From Terrabacter sp. Root85 (lineage in GTDB: Bacteria; Actinomycetota; Actinomycetes; Actinomycetales; Dermatophilaceae): a DNA stretch of 64,000 nt. Shown one piece after another: positions 1 through 8,219 of this stretch. The DNA is taken from positions 496,001 through 560,000 of the forward strand of contig NZ_LMIW01000008.1 of assembly GCF_001429185.1 (NCBI RefSeq). Reading direction: 5' to 3'. The notes beneath the pieces were generated by a model that saw only the letters and a list, made by a program, of their open reading frames with translations, ran no database searches and had not been told where the DNA came from. Positions within the stretch are counted from its first letter, which is position 1. Each line of letters opens with the position of its first letter. The translations under genes were made by a program, and so were the position numbers.

Positions 1-238
1 CGAAGACGACGGGACTGTGCCACACGTGACGCGGGTCGAGCTTGCGCACGGCCTCGGGGAAGGTCGCGACCAGCTGGCGCGCGAGCGTGCCGAGCGACAG
101 CGGGGCCTTCCCCGCCCTGATGAGAGGCATCTCGCTGCCGGAGCCGCCGCGCCGGTGGGCCGAGCCGCCGTGGGCGCCGGGGCCGCGCGGGTCGGTGGTG
201 TCGGGGGACGACGGGGTCGTCGTCGGGGACGGGGTCAT
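1..238 (-). CDS. kdpB: Potassium-transporting ATPase ATP-binding subunit KdpB (N-terminal fragment, cut by window edge)
   Basis: Only the first 79 codons are inside the window; the gene continues past the left edge. The ATG at 238-236 overlaps the kdpA stop codon in an ATGA junction, the usual translational coupling of kdp subunits. After a Thr/Pro/Gly/His-rich N-terminal extension of about 45 residues, the segment FPEAVRKLDPRHVWHSPVVF matches the conserved start of KdpB before its first membrane helix. KdpB is the P-type ATPase subunit that powers high-affinity K+ uptake. The catalytic DKTGT motif would lie outside the window. Identification rests on this short match plus the kdpF-kdpA context. 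Confidence 0.9.
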   Translation of the reverse strand, partial: MTPSPTTTPSSPDTTDPRGPGAHGGSAHRRGGSGSEMPLIRAGKAPLSLGTLARQLVATFPEAVRKLDPRHVWHSPVVF

Positions 239-1881
239 GACAGTGCCTCCGCGAGGGGACCGAGGGCCAGGGCAGGGAAGAACGTGAGTCCGGTGACGAT
301 GATCGCCACCCCGACGAAGAGGCCCGCGAACGTGGGTGTGTGGGTGGGAAGGGTGCCAGCGTTGGCTGGCCGACGTCGTTGCGCCACCAGGGAACCGGCA
401 AGGGCCAGCACGAGGACGATCGGCACGAAGCGGCCGAGGAACATGCACAGGGCGAGGGTGAGGTTCGTGTACGGCGTGTCGGCCGAGAAGCCGGCGAACG
501 CGCTGCCGTTGTTGTTGGCGGCCGAGGCGTAGGCGTACATCACCTCAGTGAGCCCGTGCGGGCCGCTCGCGAGCATCTGCGACGACACCAGGGGCGCCAC
601 CATGCCGATCCCCGTGAAGACGAGCACGAGGGCCGGCATGACGAGCAGGGCCAGCGCGACCAGCGTGATCTCGCGCCGACCGATCTGCTTGCCGAGCAGC
701 TCGGGCGTGCGCCCGACCATGAGCCCGGAGATGAACACGGTCAGCATCGCGAGGAGCAAGGCGCCGTAGAGTCCCGACCCGACACCGCCGGGGGAGACCT
801 CGCCGAGGAGCATGTGGACGAGCGCACCGCCTCCACCGAGGGGGCTGTAGCTCTCGTGCATCGAGTTGACGGCGCCGGTCGAGGTGCCGGTGGTGCTCGC
901 CGCGAAGAGGGCGGACGGCCAGACGCCGAAACGCACCTCCTTGCCCTCGAGTCCGCCGAGCGGGCCGCTCGCCGCGCTCACCTCGGCCCACGTCACGGCC
1001 GCGACCATGAGGCCCCAGAGCGTGGCCATGAAGCCGAGCACTGCCCAGCCCTGCCGCCGGTCGCCGACGAGGATGCCGTAGGTCCGCGGCAGGGAGAACG
1101 GGATGACGAGCAGCAGGAAGATCTCGACGAGGTTCGTGATGGCGTTCGGGTTCTCGAAGGGGTGGGCGGAGTTGGCGTTGAAGTAGCCGCCGCCGTTCGT
1201 GCCGAGCTCCTTGATCGCCTCCTGCGACGCGACGAGGCCGCCCTGGACGACCTGCGACCCGCCAGAGAGCGTCGTGACCTCCGTCGGCGCCGTGAGGTTC
1301 TGGATGACGCCACCGAGCAGCAGGACGACGGCCCCGACGACGGCGAGGGGCAGCAGGACACGCAGCGACCCACGCACGAGGTCGACCCAGAAGTTGCCGA
1401 TCTCGGCCCCGCTCGAACGGGCGAGGCCGCGCACGAGCGCCACGGCCACCGCCAGCCCCACCGCCGGCGAGACGAAGTTCTGGACGGTCAGCCCGAGCGT
1501 CTGGACGAGCGGCGACGTGCCCGACTCCCCGGCATACGACTGCCAGTTGGTGTTCGTCACGAACGAGACGGCCGTGTTGAGAGCGGTGTCGAGGTTCATC
1601 GACGCACCGCGGGCGAACGGCAGGACGCCCTGCAGGGCGATGAGCGCGAAGAGCAGGACGACGCCGACGACGGAGAAGCCGAGGACGGCGACGGCATACG
1701 TGCTCCAGCGCTGCTCGGACGCGGGGTCGACGCGGCAAAGGCGGTAGACGAGGCGCTCCACGCGCCAGTCCCGGGTGTCGGTGAAGACGCGTGCCATCCA
1801 CGACCCGAGTGGCACGTGGACGGCGGCGAGCGCGGCGACGAGGACGGCGATCGTGAGCAGCCCGCTGACGGTGTCGCTCAT
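235..1881 (-). CDS. kdpA: Potassium-transporting ATPase potassium-binding subunit KdpA
   Basis: 548 residues, a normal KdpA length. This is the K+-selective channel-like subunit of the KdpFABC pump. All four pore-loop signatures are visible: TNTNWQSYAGES near the N-terminal third, NGGGYFNANSAHPFENPN, STTGTSTGAVNSMHES and NNNGSAFAGF. About ten hydrophobic segments span the protein. The ATG at 1881-1879 shares one base with the kdpF stop (TGATG), and the stop overlaps the kdpB ATG, so kdpF-kdpA-kdpB are translated as one coupled unit. A longer in-frame reading beyond 1881 lacks kdpA-like residues and covers kdpF, so it was rejected. Confidence 0.97.
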   Translation of the reverse strand: MSDTVSGLLTIAVLVAALAAVHVPLGSWMARVFTDTRDWRVERLVYRLCRVDPASEQRWSTYAVAVLGFSVVGVVLLFALIALQGVLPFARGASMNLDTALNTAVSFVTNTNWQSYAGESGTSPLVQTLGLTVQNFVSPAVGLAVAVALVRGLARSSGAEIGNFWVDLVRGSLRVLLPLAVVGAVVLLLGGVIQNLTAPTEVTTLSGGSQVVQGGLVASQEAIKELGTNGGGYFNANSAHPFENPNAITNLVEIFLLLVIPFSLPRTYGILVGDRRQGWAVLGFMATLWGLMVAAVTWAEVSAASGPLGGLEGKEVRFGVWPSALFAASTTGTSTGAVNSMHESYSPLGGGGALVHMLLGEVSPGGVGSGLYGALLLAMLTVFISGLMVGRTPELLGKQIGRREITLVALALLVMPALVLVFTGIGMVAPLVSSQMLASGPHGLTEVMYAYASAANNNGSAFAGFSADTPYTNLTLALCMFLGRFVPIVLVLALAGSLVAQRRRPANAGTLPTHTPTFAGLFVGVAIIVTGLTFFPALALGPLAEALS

Positions 1882-1967
1882 CAGAACCGGTCCGCGTGGA
1901 GCAGGACGTGGACGAGGTACACCAGCACGGCGACGCCGACCACGAGCAGGAGGATGGAGGTGAACAT
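1881..1967 (-). CDS. kdpF: Small membrane subunit KdpF of the potassium pump
   Basis: A 28-residue protein, nearly all one hydrophobic helix (FTSILLLVVGVAVLVYLVHVLL) followed by HADRF. Size, position directly before kdpA and single-helix character match KdpF, the lipid-like stabilising peptide of the Kdp complex. A strong ribosome binding site, AGGAAGGAG, lies three bases before the ATG at 1967-1965. The stop overlaps the kdpA start by one base. It is too short for most gene callers. Confidence 0.93.
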   Translation of the reverse strand: MFTSILLLVVGVAVLVYLVHVLLHADRF

Positions 1968-2007
1968 GACTCCTTCCTAGGGTCGCCCGCCGGGCGCCCT
2001 GCAGCCG

Positions 2008-2046
2008 TTGACCGCGCGCTGACGGCTCTTGACGCGTTCTTGACGG
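2008..2046. promoter_or_regulatory. Four helically phased TGAC repeats between kdpF and the channel gene
   Basis: The units TTGACCG, CTGACGG, TTGACGC and TTGACGG begin at 2008, 2019, 2029 and 2040, a spacing of 11, 10 and 11 bases. Same-strand repeats at one helical turn are typical of OmpR-family response regulators, and KdpE, the usual kdp activator, belongs to that family. Binding of KdpE is inference; kdpD and kdpE are not in the window. Confidence 0.5.
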
Positions 2047-2055
2047 GCCCGCCAC

Positions 2056-2061
2056 TAGAGT
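2056..2061 (+). promoter_or_regulatory. Predicted -10 element of a leaderless transcript (ion channel gene)
   Basis: TAGAGT lies seven bases before the GTG start at 2069. Transcription would begin at or next to the start codon, and no Shine-Dalgarno sequence is visible. This supports the 2069 start. Confidence 0.5.
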
Positions 2062-2068
2062 CCGAGTC

Positions 2069-2815
2069 GTGAGTGCGTCGCTGGAGCTCTGGCCGTCATC
2101 GCCCCGTCGCGCCGGGCCGCCTTCACGGCTCGACCAGCTGCGGCGCAAGGTCAACGAGCTGCCGTGCGCCCTGCTCCTCTTCGTCCAGCTGGGTGCGCTG
2201 TTGGCCTACCCCTTCGTCGAGACCGCGACCCTCGGTGACTACCGCGAGGCGGGACGCGCGGTCTTCGGCCTCATCGGCCTGCTCGTGCTCTTCCTCGCCG
2301 TGCGCGCGGTGCGGGCGACCCCGGCGCTGACGTGGGTCGCCGTCGTGCTGGGCGGGCCGGTGGTCCTGCTCACCGTGGCCGAGGCCGTGTGGCCCGACAA
2401 CAGCCCGATCGCCTTCTGGAGCGCTCTGCTGCACGCGCTCTTCTACTTCTACACGGGCTACGGCCTGCTGCGGTACATGTTCGCCGACAACTGGGTGACC
2501 CGTGACGAGCTCTACGCCACGGGCGCGACGTTCACCGTCGTCGCCTGGGGCTTCGCCTACCTCTACGTCGCCGTGCAGTTCATCTGGCCGAACTCGTTCA
2601 CCATCTACGGCGAGACCCTGCCGGGGGTGCGCACCTGGTACGAGCTGCTCTACCTCTCGATCACGACGATGACCTCGACCGGCCTCTCCGACATCTACGC
2701 GGTGACCCCGCACGCGCGGTCGTTCGTGCTGCTCCAGCAGATCGCCGGCATGCTCTACGTCGCGCTCGTCGTCGCCCGCCTCGTCGGGCTCACCATCGCC
2801 CGATTCCGTCAGTAG
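2069..2815 (+). CDS. Ion-channel domain membrane protein (two-helix pore family, atypical filter)
   Basis: 248 residues with about six to seven hydrophobic segments. The last part has the layout of the Ion_trans_2 pore: an outer helix, a pore loop reading TTMTSTGLSDIYAVTP, and a final helix (FVLLQQIAGMLYVALVVARLVGL). K+ channels carry T-x-G-Y-G-D in this loop; here the equivalent is T-G-L-S-D, so ion selectivity cannot be inferred. It is divergent from kdpFAB across about 100 bases with phased repeats, which suggests a role in K+ or ion balance. The GTG start is supported by a -10 element seven bases upstream. The family call is fair; substrate and direction are unknown. Confidence 0.72.
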   Translation: MSASLELWPSSPRRAGPPSRLDQLRRKVNELPCALLLFVQLGALLAYPFVETATLGDYREAGRAVFGLIGLLVLFLAVRAVRATPALTWVAVVLGGPVVLLTVAEAVWPDNSPIAFWSALLHALFYFYTGYGLLRYMFADNWVTRDELYATGATFTVVAWGFAYLYVAVQFIWPNSFTIYGETLPGVRTWYELLYLSITTMTSTGLSDIYAVTPHARSFVLLQQIAGMLYVALVVARLVGLTIARFRQ

Positions 2816-2868
2816 CGGGCTGCGCCCACCGAGGGCGTATGCCGTGTGCCCGGGTCGCGCTCAGCTGC

Positions 2869-4089
2869 TCAGCGGGTGCCGTCGAGCTCGGCGAACGTCC
2901 TGAGGCTCGGGGTGCGGGTCGTCTGGAGGTCGCGGGCCACGGCCTCGACGTCGCGCATGACGCGCAGCGTGTTGCCGCGGACGAGCTGCGCGACCTCGGC
3001 CTCGGACCACGACCGTGCGAGCAGGGCCGCGACGAGCCGCGGGTAGCCGCTGACGTCCTCGAGCCCGACCGGGAAGGTGTCGGTGCCGTCGTAGTCTCCG
3101 CCGATGCCGATGTGGTCGATGCCGGCAACCTCGCGGACGTGCTCGAGGTGGGCGACGACCTGCTCGACCGTCGCGTCGGGCTTGGGGTGCTCACGCTGCC
3201 ACCCGGCGGTGAACCGGCCGAACGCCTCCCAGTCGCGGGCCTCCACGCCGACCTCCGCCGCGGCGGCGGCGGCCTCGACGCGCCAGGCGGCGGTCGCGGG
3301 CGAGACGAACTCGGGGACGAAGGTCACCATGCACACGCCGCCGTTGGCGGGCAGCGCGCCGAGCACGTCGTCAGGCACGTTGCGGGGGGTGTTGCACAGG
3401 GCCAGCGCCGAGGAGTGGCTGAAGATGACCGGTGCGTCGGTGGTCTCGAGCGCGTCCCGCATCGTCGTCGCGGCGACGTGGCTGAGGTCGACCATCATCC
3501 CGAGGCGGTTCATCTCGCGCACGACCTCGCGGCCGAACTCGCTGAGGCCGCCGACGACGGGCACGTCGGTGGCCGAGTCGGCCCACGGCGTGTTGTCGTT
3601 GTGCGTCAGCGTCAGGTAGCGCACGCCGAGGACGTGGAGCATCCGCAGGGTCCCGAGCGAGCAGCCGATGGAGTGTCCGCCCTCGGCGCCGAGGAGCGAC
3701 GCGACGCGGCCCGTCGCGGTGGCAGCCTCCACCTCGTCCGCGGTGCGGGCGAGCGCCAGCCGGTCGGCATACGACCCGATCATCCGGTGCACGCCGTCGA
3801 CCTGCTCGAGCGTCGCCGTGACGGCCGAGTCGCCCTGGAGGGTGCTCGGCACGAAGACCGACCAGAACTGCGCGCCGACCCCGCCCTCGGTGAGGCGGGG
3901 CAGGTCGGTCTGCGTCGTCGTGAGGCGGCCGGAGATGTCGAGGGCCTCGAAGTCGTAGCCGGTCTGCTCGCGCGCCTCCCAGGGGAGGTCGTTGTGGCCG
4001 TCGACGAGGGGGTGCGCCCGCAGCAGGTCGCGTGCCCTCGTGAGCAGGTCGTCGTGGCCGTGGGGGGCGGTTCCGAGCATGTCGGCCAT
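2869..4089 (-). CDS. Membrane dipeptidase, renal dipeptidase family (peptidase M19)
   Basis: About 406 residues. M19 enzymes are binuclear zinc hydrolases that cleave dipeptides, including those with a D-residue. Visible metal ligands: H32 and D34 in VDGHNDLPW, the bridging E136 in LLGAEGGHS, and the later histidines in [12 protein letters not shown] and [22 protein letters not shown] near the C-terminus is the family's Asp-containing signature. No signal peptide is seen, so it is probably cytoplasmic. I prefer the ATG at 4089 (GGGGTG six bases upstream); an ATG at 4104 adds five residues. It is divergent from rimO. A function in dipeptide or muropeptide turnover is inference. Confidence 0.9.
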   Translation of the reverse strand: MADMLGTAPHGHDDLLTRARDLLRAHPLVDGHNDLPWEAREQTGYDFEALDISGRLTTTQTDLPRLTEGGVGAQFWSVFVPSTLQGDSAVTATLEQVDGVHRMIGSYADRLALARTADEVEAATATGRVASLLGAEGGHSIGCSLGTLRMLHVLGVRYLTLTHNDNTPWADSATDVPVVGGLSEFGREVVREMNRLGMMVDLSHVAATTMRDALETTDAPVIFSHSSALALCNTPRNVPDDVLGALPANGGVCMVTFVPEFVSPATAAWRVEAAAAAAEVGVEARDWEAFGRFTAGWQREHPKPDATVEQVVAHLEHVREVAGIDHIGIGGDYDGTDTFPVGLEDVSGYPRLVAALLARSWSEAEVAQLVRGNTLRVMRDVEAVARDLQTTRTPSLRTFAELDGTR

Positions 4090-4105
4090 TGAACACCCCG
4101 GCATC

Positions 4106-4111
4106 TAGAGT
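4106..4111 (+). promoter_or_regulatory. Predicted -10 element of a leaderless rimO transcript
   Basis: TAGAGT is followed by exactly six bases and then the rimO ATG at 4118, with no Shine-Dalgarno. The element sits in the short gap between the divergent dipeptidase and rimO genes. Confidence 0.5.
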
Positions 4112-4117
4112 GGACGC

Positions 4118-5593
4118 ATGACCCCTCCCCACCCGAGCGCCGACAAGAGCGTCGCACTCGTCACCCTCGGGTGCACGCGCAACGAGGTCGACTCCGAGGA
4201 GCTGGCCGGTCGGCTGCTCGCGGAGGGATGGCGTCTCGTCGACGACGCGTCCGAGGCCGATGTCGCCGTCGTCAACACGTGCGGCTTCGTCGAGCAGGCC
4301 AAGAAGGACTCCATCGACGCGCTGCTCGAGGCCTCCGACCTCAAGGGCGAGGGCAGCCGCACGCAGAAGGTCGTCGCCGTCGGCTGCCTCGCCGAGCGCT
4401 ACGGCAAGGAGCTCGCCGACCAGCTGCCCGAGGCCGACGCCGTGCTCGGCTTCGACTCCTACCGCGACATGAGCACGCACCTGCAGACGATCCTCGCGGG
4501 CGGCCACGTCGAGAGCCACACGCCGGGCGACCGTCGCACGCTGCTCCCGCTGACCCCGGTCGAGCGCCAGCAGGGCTCCGCGTCCGTCGCGCTGCCGGGC
4601 CACGGTGACCCCCGCCCCGACCTCGCCGACGACGACGTGCCGACCCCCGCCTCCGGTCCCCGGGTCATCCGCGCCCGCCTCGACGGCCGTCCGTGGGCGC
4701 CGCTCAAGATCGCCTCGGGCTGTGACCGTCGGTGCTCGTTCTGCGCCATCCCGATGTTCCGTGGCGCGTTCCTGTCGCGCCGTCCCGCCGACATCGTCGC
4801 CGAGGGCCGCTGGCTCGCCGAGCAGGGCGTCAAGGAGCTCTTCCTCGTCTCCGAGAACTCCACGAGCTACGGCAAGGACCTCGGCGACCTCGCCCTGCTC
4901 GAGAAGCTGCTGCCCGAGCTGACCGCGATCGAGGGCATCGAGCGCGTCCGCGTCTCCTACCTCCAGCCGGCCGAGATCCGCCCCGGCCTGCTGCGCGCCA
5001 TGGCCGACACCCCCGGCGTCGTGCCCTACTACGACATCTCGTTCCAGCACGCGTCCGAGCCGCTCCTGCGCTCGATGCGCCGGTTCGGCTCGCGCGAGGC
5101 CTTCCTCGAGCTCCTCGGACGGGTGCGTGCCGACGCTCCCGAGGCCGGCATCCGCTGCAACGTCATCGTCGGCTTCCCGGGCGAGACCGAGGCCGACCTC
5201 GACGAGCTCGAGGCCTTCCTCACGGAGGCCCGTCTCGACGTCGTCGGCGTCTTCGGCTACTCCGACGAGGACGGCACCGAGGCCGAGGGGTATGTCGGCA
5301 AGCTGGCTCCCGAGGTCGTCGCCGAGCGTCTCGACCGCTTCACCCGCCTCGTCGAGGAGCTCAACGCCCAGCGGGCCGAGGAGCGCGTCGGCGAGCGGGT
5401 CCTCGTCCTCGTCGAGGAGATCGACGACGAGGAGGGCACCGTCGTCGGGCGCGCCGACTTCCAGGGCCCCGACGTCGACGGCGTCACCATCGTGCACGTC
5501 CCCGAGGGTGCCCCGGCCCCTCAGGTCGGCGACCTCGTGCCGGCTGTCGTCGTCGGCACCGAGGGGATCGACCTCGTCGCGGAGCCGCGATGA
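4118..5593 (+). CDS. rimO: Ribosomal protein S12 methylthiotransferase RimO
   Basis: 491 residues. RimO adds a methylthio group to a conserved aspartate of ribosomal protein S12, using two 4Fe-4S clusters and S-adenosylmethionine. The N-terminal MTTase domain starts with [16 protein letters not shown] and has the cluster cysteines C19, NTCGF and VGCLAE. The radical SAM motif CDRRCSFC is at about residues 202-209, and a C-terminal TRAM-like domain follows ([28 protein letters not shown]). The LGCxRNxVDSE start distinguishes RimO from MiaB, which is present separately at 15 kb. An acidic linker of about 45 residues before the radical SAM domain is longer than in many homologues. It overlaps pgsA by four bases. 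Confidence 0.96.
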   Translation: MTPPHPSADKSVALVTLGCTRNEVDSEELAGRLLAEGWRLVDDASEADVAVVNTCGFVEQAKKDSIDALLEASDLKGEGSRTQKVVAVGCLAERYGKELADQLPEADAVLGFDSYRDMSTHLQTILAGGHVESHTPGDRRTLLPLTPVERQQGSASVALPGHGDPRPDLADDDVPTPASGPRVIRARLDGRPWAPLKIASGCDRRCSFCAIPMFRGAFLSRRPADIVAEGRWLAEQGVKELFLVSENSTSYGKDLGDLALLEKLLPELTAIEGIERVRVSYLQPAEIRPGLLRAMADTPGVVPYYDISFQHASEPLLRSMRRFGSREAFLELLGRVRADAPEAGIRCNVIVGFPGETEADLDELEAFLTEARLDVVGVFGYSDEDGTEAEGYVGKLAPEVVAERLDRFTRLVEELNAQRAEERVGERVLVLVEEIDDEEGTVVGRADFQGPDVDGVTIVHVPEGAPAPQVGDLVPAVVVGTEGIDLVAEPR

Positions 5594-6306
5594 CGCCACA
5601 GACCTTCCACCGGGGGGAGGGGCCGGCGCCCCGACCCACCGACTGGAACCTGCCCAACGCCCTGACGGTCCTGCGCTTCCTGCTCGTCCCGGTCTACGCC
5701 GTGCTGCTCTTCCAGGACGGCGGCAACGAGCCGTGGTGGCGCTTCTGGGCCTGGGTGGTCTTCGCGCTCGCCGCCGTCACCGACGGCGTCGACGGCAAGA
5801 TCGCCCGGCGACGCGGGGAGATCACCAACTTCGGCAAGGTCGCCGACCCGATCGCCGACAAGGCGCTGACCGGCACGGCCTTCATCGGGCTGTCGCTGCT
5901 CGGGGTCGTCTGGTGGTGGGTGACCGTCGTCATCCTCGTCCGCGAGATCGGCATCACCGTGCTGCGCTTCGTCGTCATCCGGCACGGCGTCATGCCGGCC
6001 GGCCGTGGCGGCAAGCTCAAGACGATGCTCCAGACGCTGTCGCTCGGGGCCCTGACCTTCCCGCTCTGGGTGCTCCCGTTCGGTAGCGCGTGGTTGCTCG
6101 TGGCCTACGTCGTGCTCGGCGCGGCGCTCGTCATGACCGTGGTCAGCGGCATCGACTACGTCTTCAAGGCGGCACGGCTGCGCGAGACGAGTGAGCGCAC
6201 GCTGGCTCGGCGGGCCGCCCGCGCCGCCGCCCGGGAGGCGAGGTCCGAGACGCCGGACGGCTCCACCGGCGACCCGGCGCCACCCCGGACGGCGAAACGG
6301 GACTGA
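5590..6306 (+). CDS. pgsA: CDP-diacylglycerol-glycerol-3-phosphate 3-phosphatidyltransferase
   Basis: 238 residues with four to five membrane helices. The enzyme makes phosphatidylglycerol phosphate from CDP-diacylglycerol and glycerol 3-phosphate at the inner membrane. The CDP-alcohol phosphotransferase motif D-x2-D-G-x2-A-R-x8-G-x3-D-x3-D is complete (D65, D68, G69, A72, R73, G82, D86, D90). The Arg/Ala-rich C-terminal tail after residue 195 looks disordered. The ATG overlaps the rimO stop (ATGA), and cinA begins two bases after the stop, so the three genes form one operon. Confidence 0.93.
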   Translation: MTPQTFHRGEGPAPRPTDWNLPNALTVLRFLLVPVYAVLLFQDGGNEPWWRFWAWVVFALAAVTDGVDGKIARRRGEITNFGKVADPIADKALTGTAFIGLSLLGVVWWWVTVVILVREIGITVLRFVVIRHGVMPAGRGGKLKTMLQTLSLGALTFPLWVLPFGSAWLLVAYVVLGAALVMTVVSGIDYVFKAARLRETSERTLARRAARAAAREARSETPDGSTGDPAPPRTAKRD

Positions 6307-6307
6307 C

Positions 6308-6892
6308 GTGGACGACGTGTCCGAGGCGCCGGGGGCACGTCTCGTGGCCCGGCTGACCGAGGCGCGCGAGACCGTGGCCTGTGCCGAGTCGCTGACCGCG
6401 GGGCTCGTCGCCGCCACCGTGGCCGACACCCCCGGCGCGTCCGTGGTGCTGCTCGGTGGGGTCGTCGCGTATGCCGCCGCGGTGAAGACGGCGCTGCTCG
6501 ACGTGCCTGCCGAGCTCATCGCACGGGTGGGCACCGTCGACCCCGAGGTGGCCGCCCTCATGGCCGAGGGCGTACGCCGTCGGCTCGGCTCCACGTGGGG
6601 CCTCGCGACGACCGGTGTGGCCGGCCCGGGACCGTCGGAGGGCAAGCCCGCGGGCACCGTCCACGTGGCAGTCTCCGGCCCGTCGGGAACAGTGACGCGT
6701 GCCCTGGAGTTGAACGGGACCAGGGCCCAGATCCGGTCGGCCACCGTCGACGCGGTGCTCCGGCTCGCGGTGGAGGAGACGGGCGCCACGCGCCAAACAC
6801 CTGCGCCGCCGTGGGGGCCTCGGGGTACGGTAGGGCTGTCGGGTCACCCCGACGACGGCACGGCACCCGAACGCACGACACCAGCGACCTGA
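6308..6892 (+). CDS. cinA: CinA C-terminal domain protein, nicotinamide-nucleotide amidohydrolase type (PncC-like)
   Basis: 194 residues from a GTG one base after the pgsA stop. It is the stand-alone C-terminal CinA domain: [25 protein letters not shown], then the loop [17 protein letters not shown], and the signature [21 protein letters not shown]. Such domains deamidate nicotinamide mononucleotide to nicotinate mononucleotide. There is no N-terminal MoeA-like half. About 25 tail residues after EETGATRQT look unstructured. Gene order pgsA-cinA-clgR is conserved in actinobacteria. A GTG at 6317 is an alternative start. Confidence 0.88.
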   Translation: MDDVSEAPGARLVARLTEARETVACAESLTAGLVAATVADTPGASVVLLGGVVAYAAAVKTALLDVPAELIARVGTVDPEVAALMAEGVRRRLGSTWGLATTGVAGPGPSEGKPAGTVHVAVSGPSGTVTRALELNGTRAQIRSATVDAVLRLAVEETGATRQTPAPPWGPRGTVGLSGHPDDGTAPERTTPAT

Positions 6893-6903
6893 AGGAGGAC
6901 GAC

Positions 6904-7206
6904 ATGACGACACTGCTGCGGCGCGAGCTCGGCGACGTCCTCCGTGAGCGCCGACGCGCCCAGGGCCGCACCCTCCGTGAGGTCTCCGCGACGGCCTCCG
7001 TCTCCCTCGGCTACCTCAGCGAGGTCGAGCGCGGCGAGAAGGAAGCCTCGTCCGAGCTGCTCGCCTCGATCTGCGGGGCGCTGGCCCTGCCGTTGTCGCA
7101 GGTCCTCATCGACGTGTCCAACCGGATGGCCGAGAGCGAGGGCCTCGCCCCGACCGTCTCGCTGCCCGTCCCGTCGGGCGACGTGGTGTCCGCCTCCGCT
7201 GCCTGA
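6904..7206 (+). CDS. ClgR-like helix-turn-helix transcriptional regulator
   Basis: 100 residues: one Cro/C1-type helix-turn-helix ([54 protein letters not shown]) and a short hydrophobic tail ending ASAA. The sequence, size and position after cinA match ClgR, the actinobacterial activator of clp protease and other stress genes. ClgR is itself a Clp substrate through small C-terminal residues, and the AA end fits this. AAGGAGG sits seven bases before the ATG. The assignment is by family and synteny; its targets are not shown here. Confidence 0.85.
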   Translation: MTTLLRRELGDVLRERRRAQGRTLREVSATASVSLGYLSEVERGEKEASSELLASICGALALPLSQVLIDVSNRMAESEGLAPTVSLPVPSGDVVSASAA

Positions 7207-7211
7207 TCGTC

Positions 7212-7217
7212 TACCGT
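7212..7217 (+). promoter_or_regulatory. Predicted -10 element of a leaderless transcript (serine hydrolase)
   Basis: TACCGT lies six bases before the GTG at 7224, directly after the clgR-like stop codon. The hydrolase-epimerase pair may therefore have its own promoter as well as operon read-through. Confidence 0.45.
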
Positions 7218-7223
7218 GCTGGG

Positions 7224-8219
7224 GTGCCCAGCCCCTTCTCGGACCTCGACTCACGACTGGACCGGGCCGTCTCGGCCTCGGACCCCTCGGAAGCCACGAA
7301 CCCCACGCGCCCCTCGGATCCTGACGCGACGGTGTCGGTGTGGCTGGGAGACCTCGACGGCCGGCCCCGCTACGAGCACGACGCGTTCGCGCCGCACTAC
7401 GCCGCGTCCACGATGAAGCTCCCGCTCGTCATCGCGGCCTTCCGCCGCGTCGTGCGCGGCGAGCTTGACCTCGACGCGCCGGTCGCAGTGACCGGCACCT
7501 TCGCCTCGGTGCTCGACGGCTCCCCGTTCGACCTCGACGAGGCCGAGGACCAGGACCCGCAGACCTGGGCGGCGCTCGGCGGCACCCGCACGCTGGGAGA
7601 GCTGGCGGAGCAGGCCATCACCCACTCGAGCAACATCGCGACCAACCTGCTCGTCGACGTCGTCGGTCTCGACGAGGTCGCCGAGGTGCTGCGCATCGTC
7701 GGCTGCTCGCCGGCCACCGTGGTCGGGCGCGGCATCGAGGACGCCGTGGCCCGTCGAGCCGGCATCACCAACACCGTGACCGCCGCCGACCTCGGGCTCG
7801 TCATGGCCGCGGTCGGGCGCCGCGAGCCCGCGCTCGGTGGCGACGAGGTGCTGGCGCCCGTCGAGGCGATGCTGGCCCGGCAGGAGCACGTCGACCAGGT
7901 GCCGGCGGGCCTGCCGCCGGGCACCCCGACTGCGAGCAAGTCTGGCTGGATCCCGGGCGTCTCCCACGACGTCGCGCTCGTGCGGCCGGTGGGCGAGGAG
8001 CCGTTCGTCATCGCCGTCTGCACGACGATCGACCTCGACGAGACGGAGGCCGCCGTCTTCGTTGCCGGCATCGCCCGGGACGTCTGGCGTGCCGAGCACC
8101 CGACCGACGACCCGACCGACGACCCGACCGACGACCCGACCGAGCCCGTGACCGAGTCCGTGACCGAGTCCGTGACCGACCTCGCGGCGCAGCCGGGGTC
8201 CGAGGGGGAGCACGCATGA
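7224..8219 (+). CDS. Serine hydrolase of the class A beta-lactamase / penicillin-binding fold
   Basis: 331 residues. The three active-site boxes of penicillin-interacting enzymes are in order: S62-T-M-K65 (SxxK), S135-S-N137 (SxN) and K239-S-G241 (K[S/T]G). No signal peptide or membrane segment is seen, so it is probably cytoplasmic, unlike a secreted beta-lactamase. The class A E166 region is not recognisable, which favours a peptidase or esterase role. The C-terminus carries a low-complexity Pro-Thr-Asp repeat (see the repeat entry). The stop overlaps the ATG of the dipeptide epimerase gene, so the two are coupled. A role in trimming recycled cell-wall peptides is inference. Confidence 0.8.
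   Translation: MPSPFSDLDSRLDRAVSASDPSEATNPTRPSDPDATVSVWLGDLDGRPRYEHDAFAPHYAASTMKLPLVIAAFRRVVRGELDLDAPVAVTGTFASVLDGSPFDLDEAEDQDPQTWAALGGTRTLGELAEQAITHSSNIATNLLVDVVGLDEVAEVLRIVGCSPATVVGRGIEDAVARRAGITNTVTAADLGLVMAAVGRREPALGGDEVLAPVEAMLARQEHVDQVPAGLPPGTPTASKSGWIPGVSHDVALVRPVGEEPFVIAVCTTIDLDETEAAVFVAGIARDVWRAEHPTDDPTDDPTDDPTEPVTESVTESVTDLAAQPGSEGEHA
8101..8180 (+). repeat. 12-base tandem repeats encoding the acidic tail of the serine hydrolase
   Basis: Three copies of a 12-base unit encode PTDD repeats and three copies of a related unit encode V-T-E-S/D repeats. The array is in frame and multiple of three, so copy number can vary without a frameshift. Confidence 0.8.

Noticed and set aside
3371-5599. 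A 742-codon open frame on the minus strand across the dipeptidase and rimO
   Set aside because: Composition is typical of an antisense shadow (Leu/Gly/Asp/Val blocks) and both real genes on this DNA have full family signatures.
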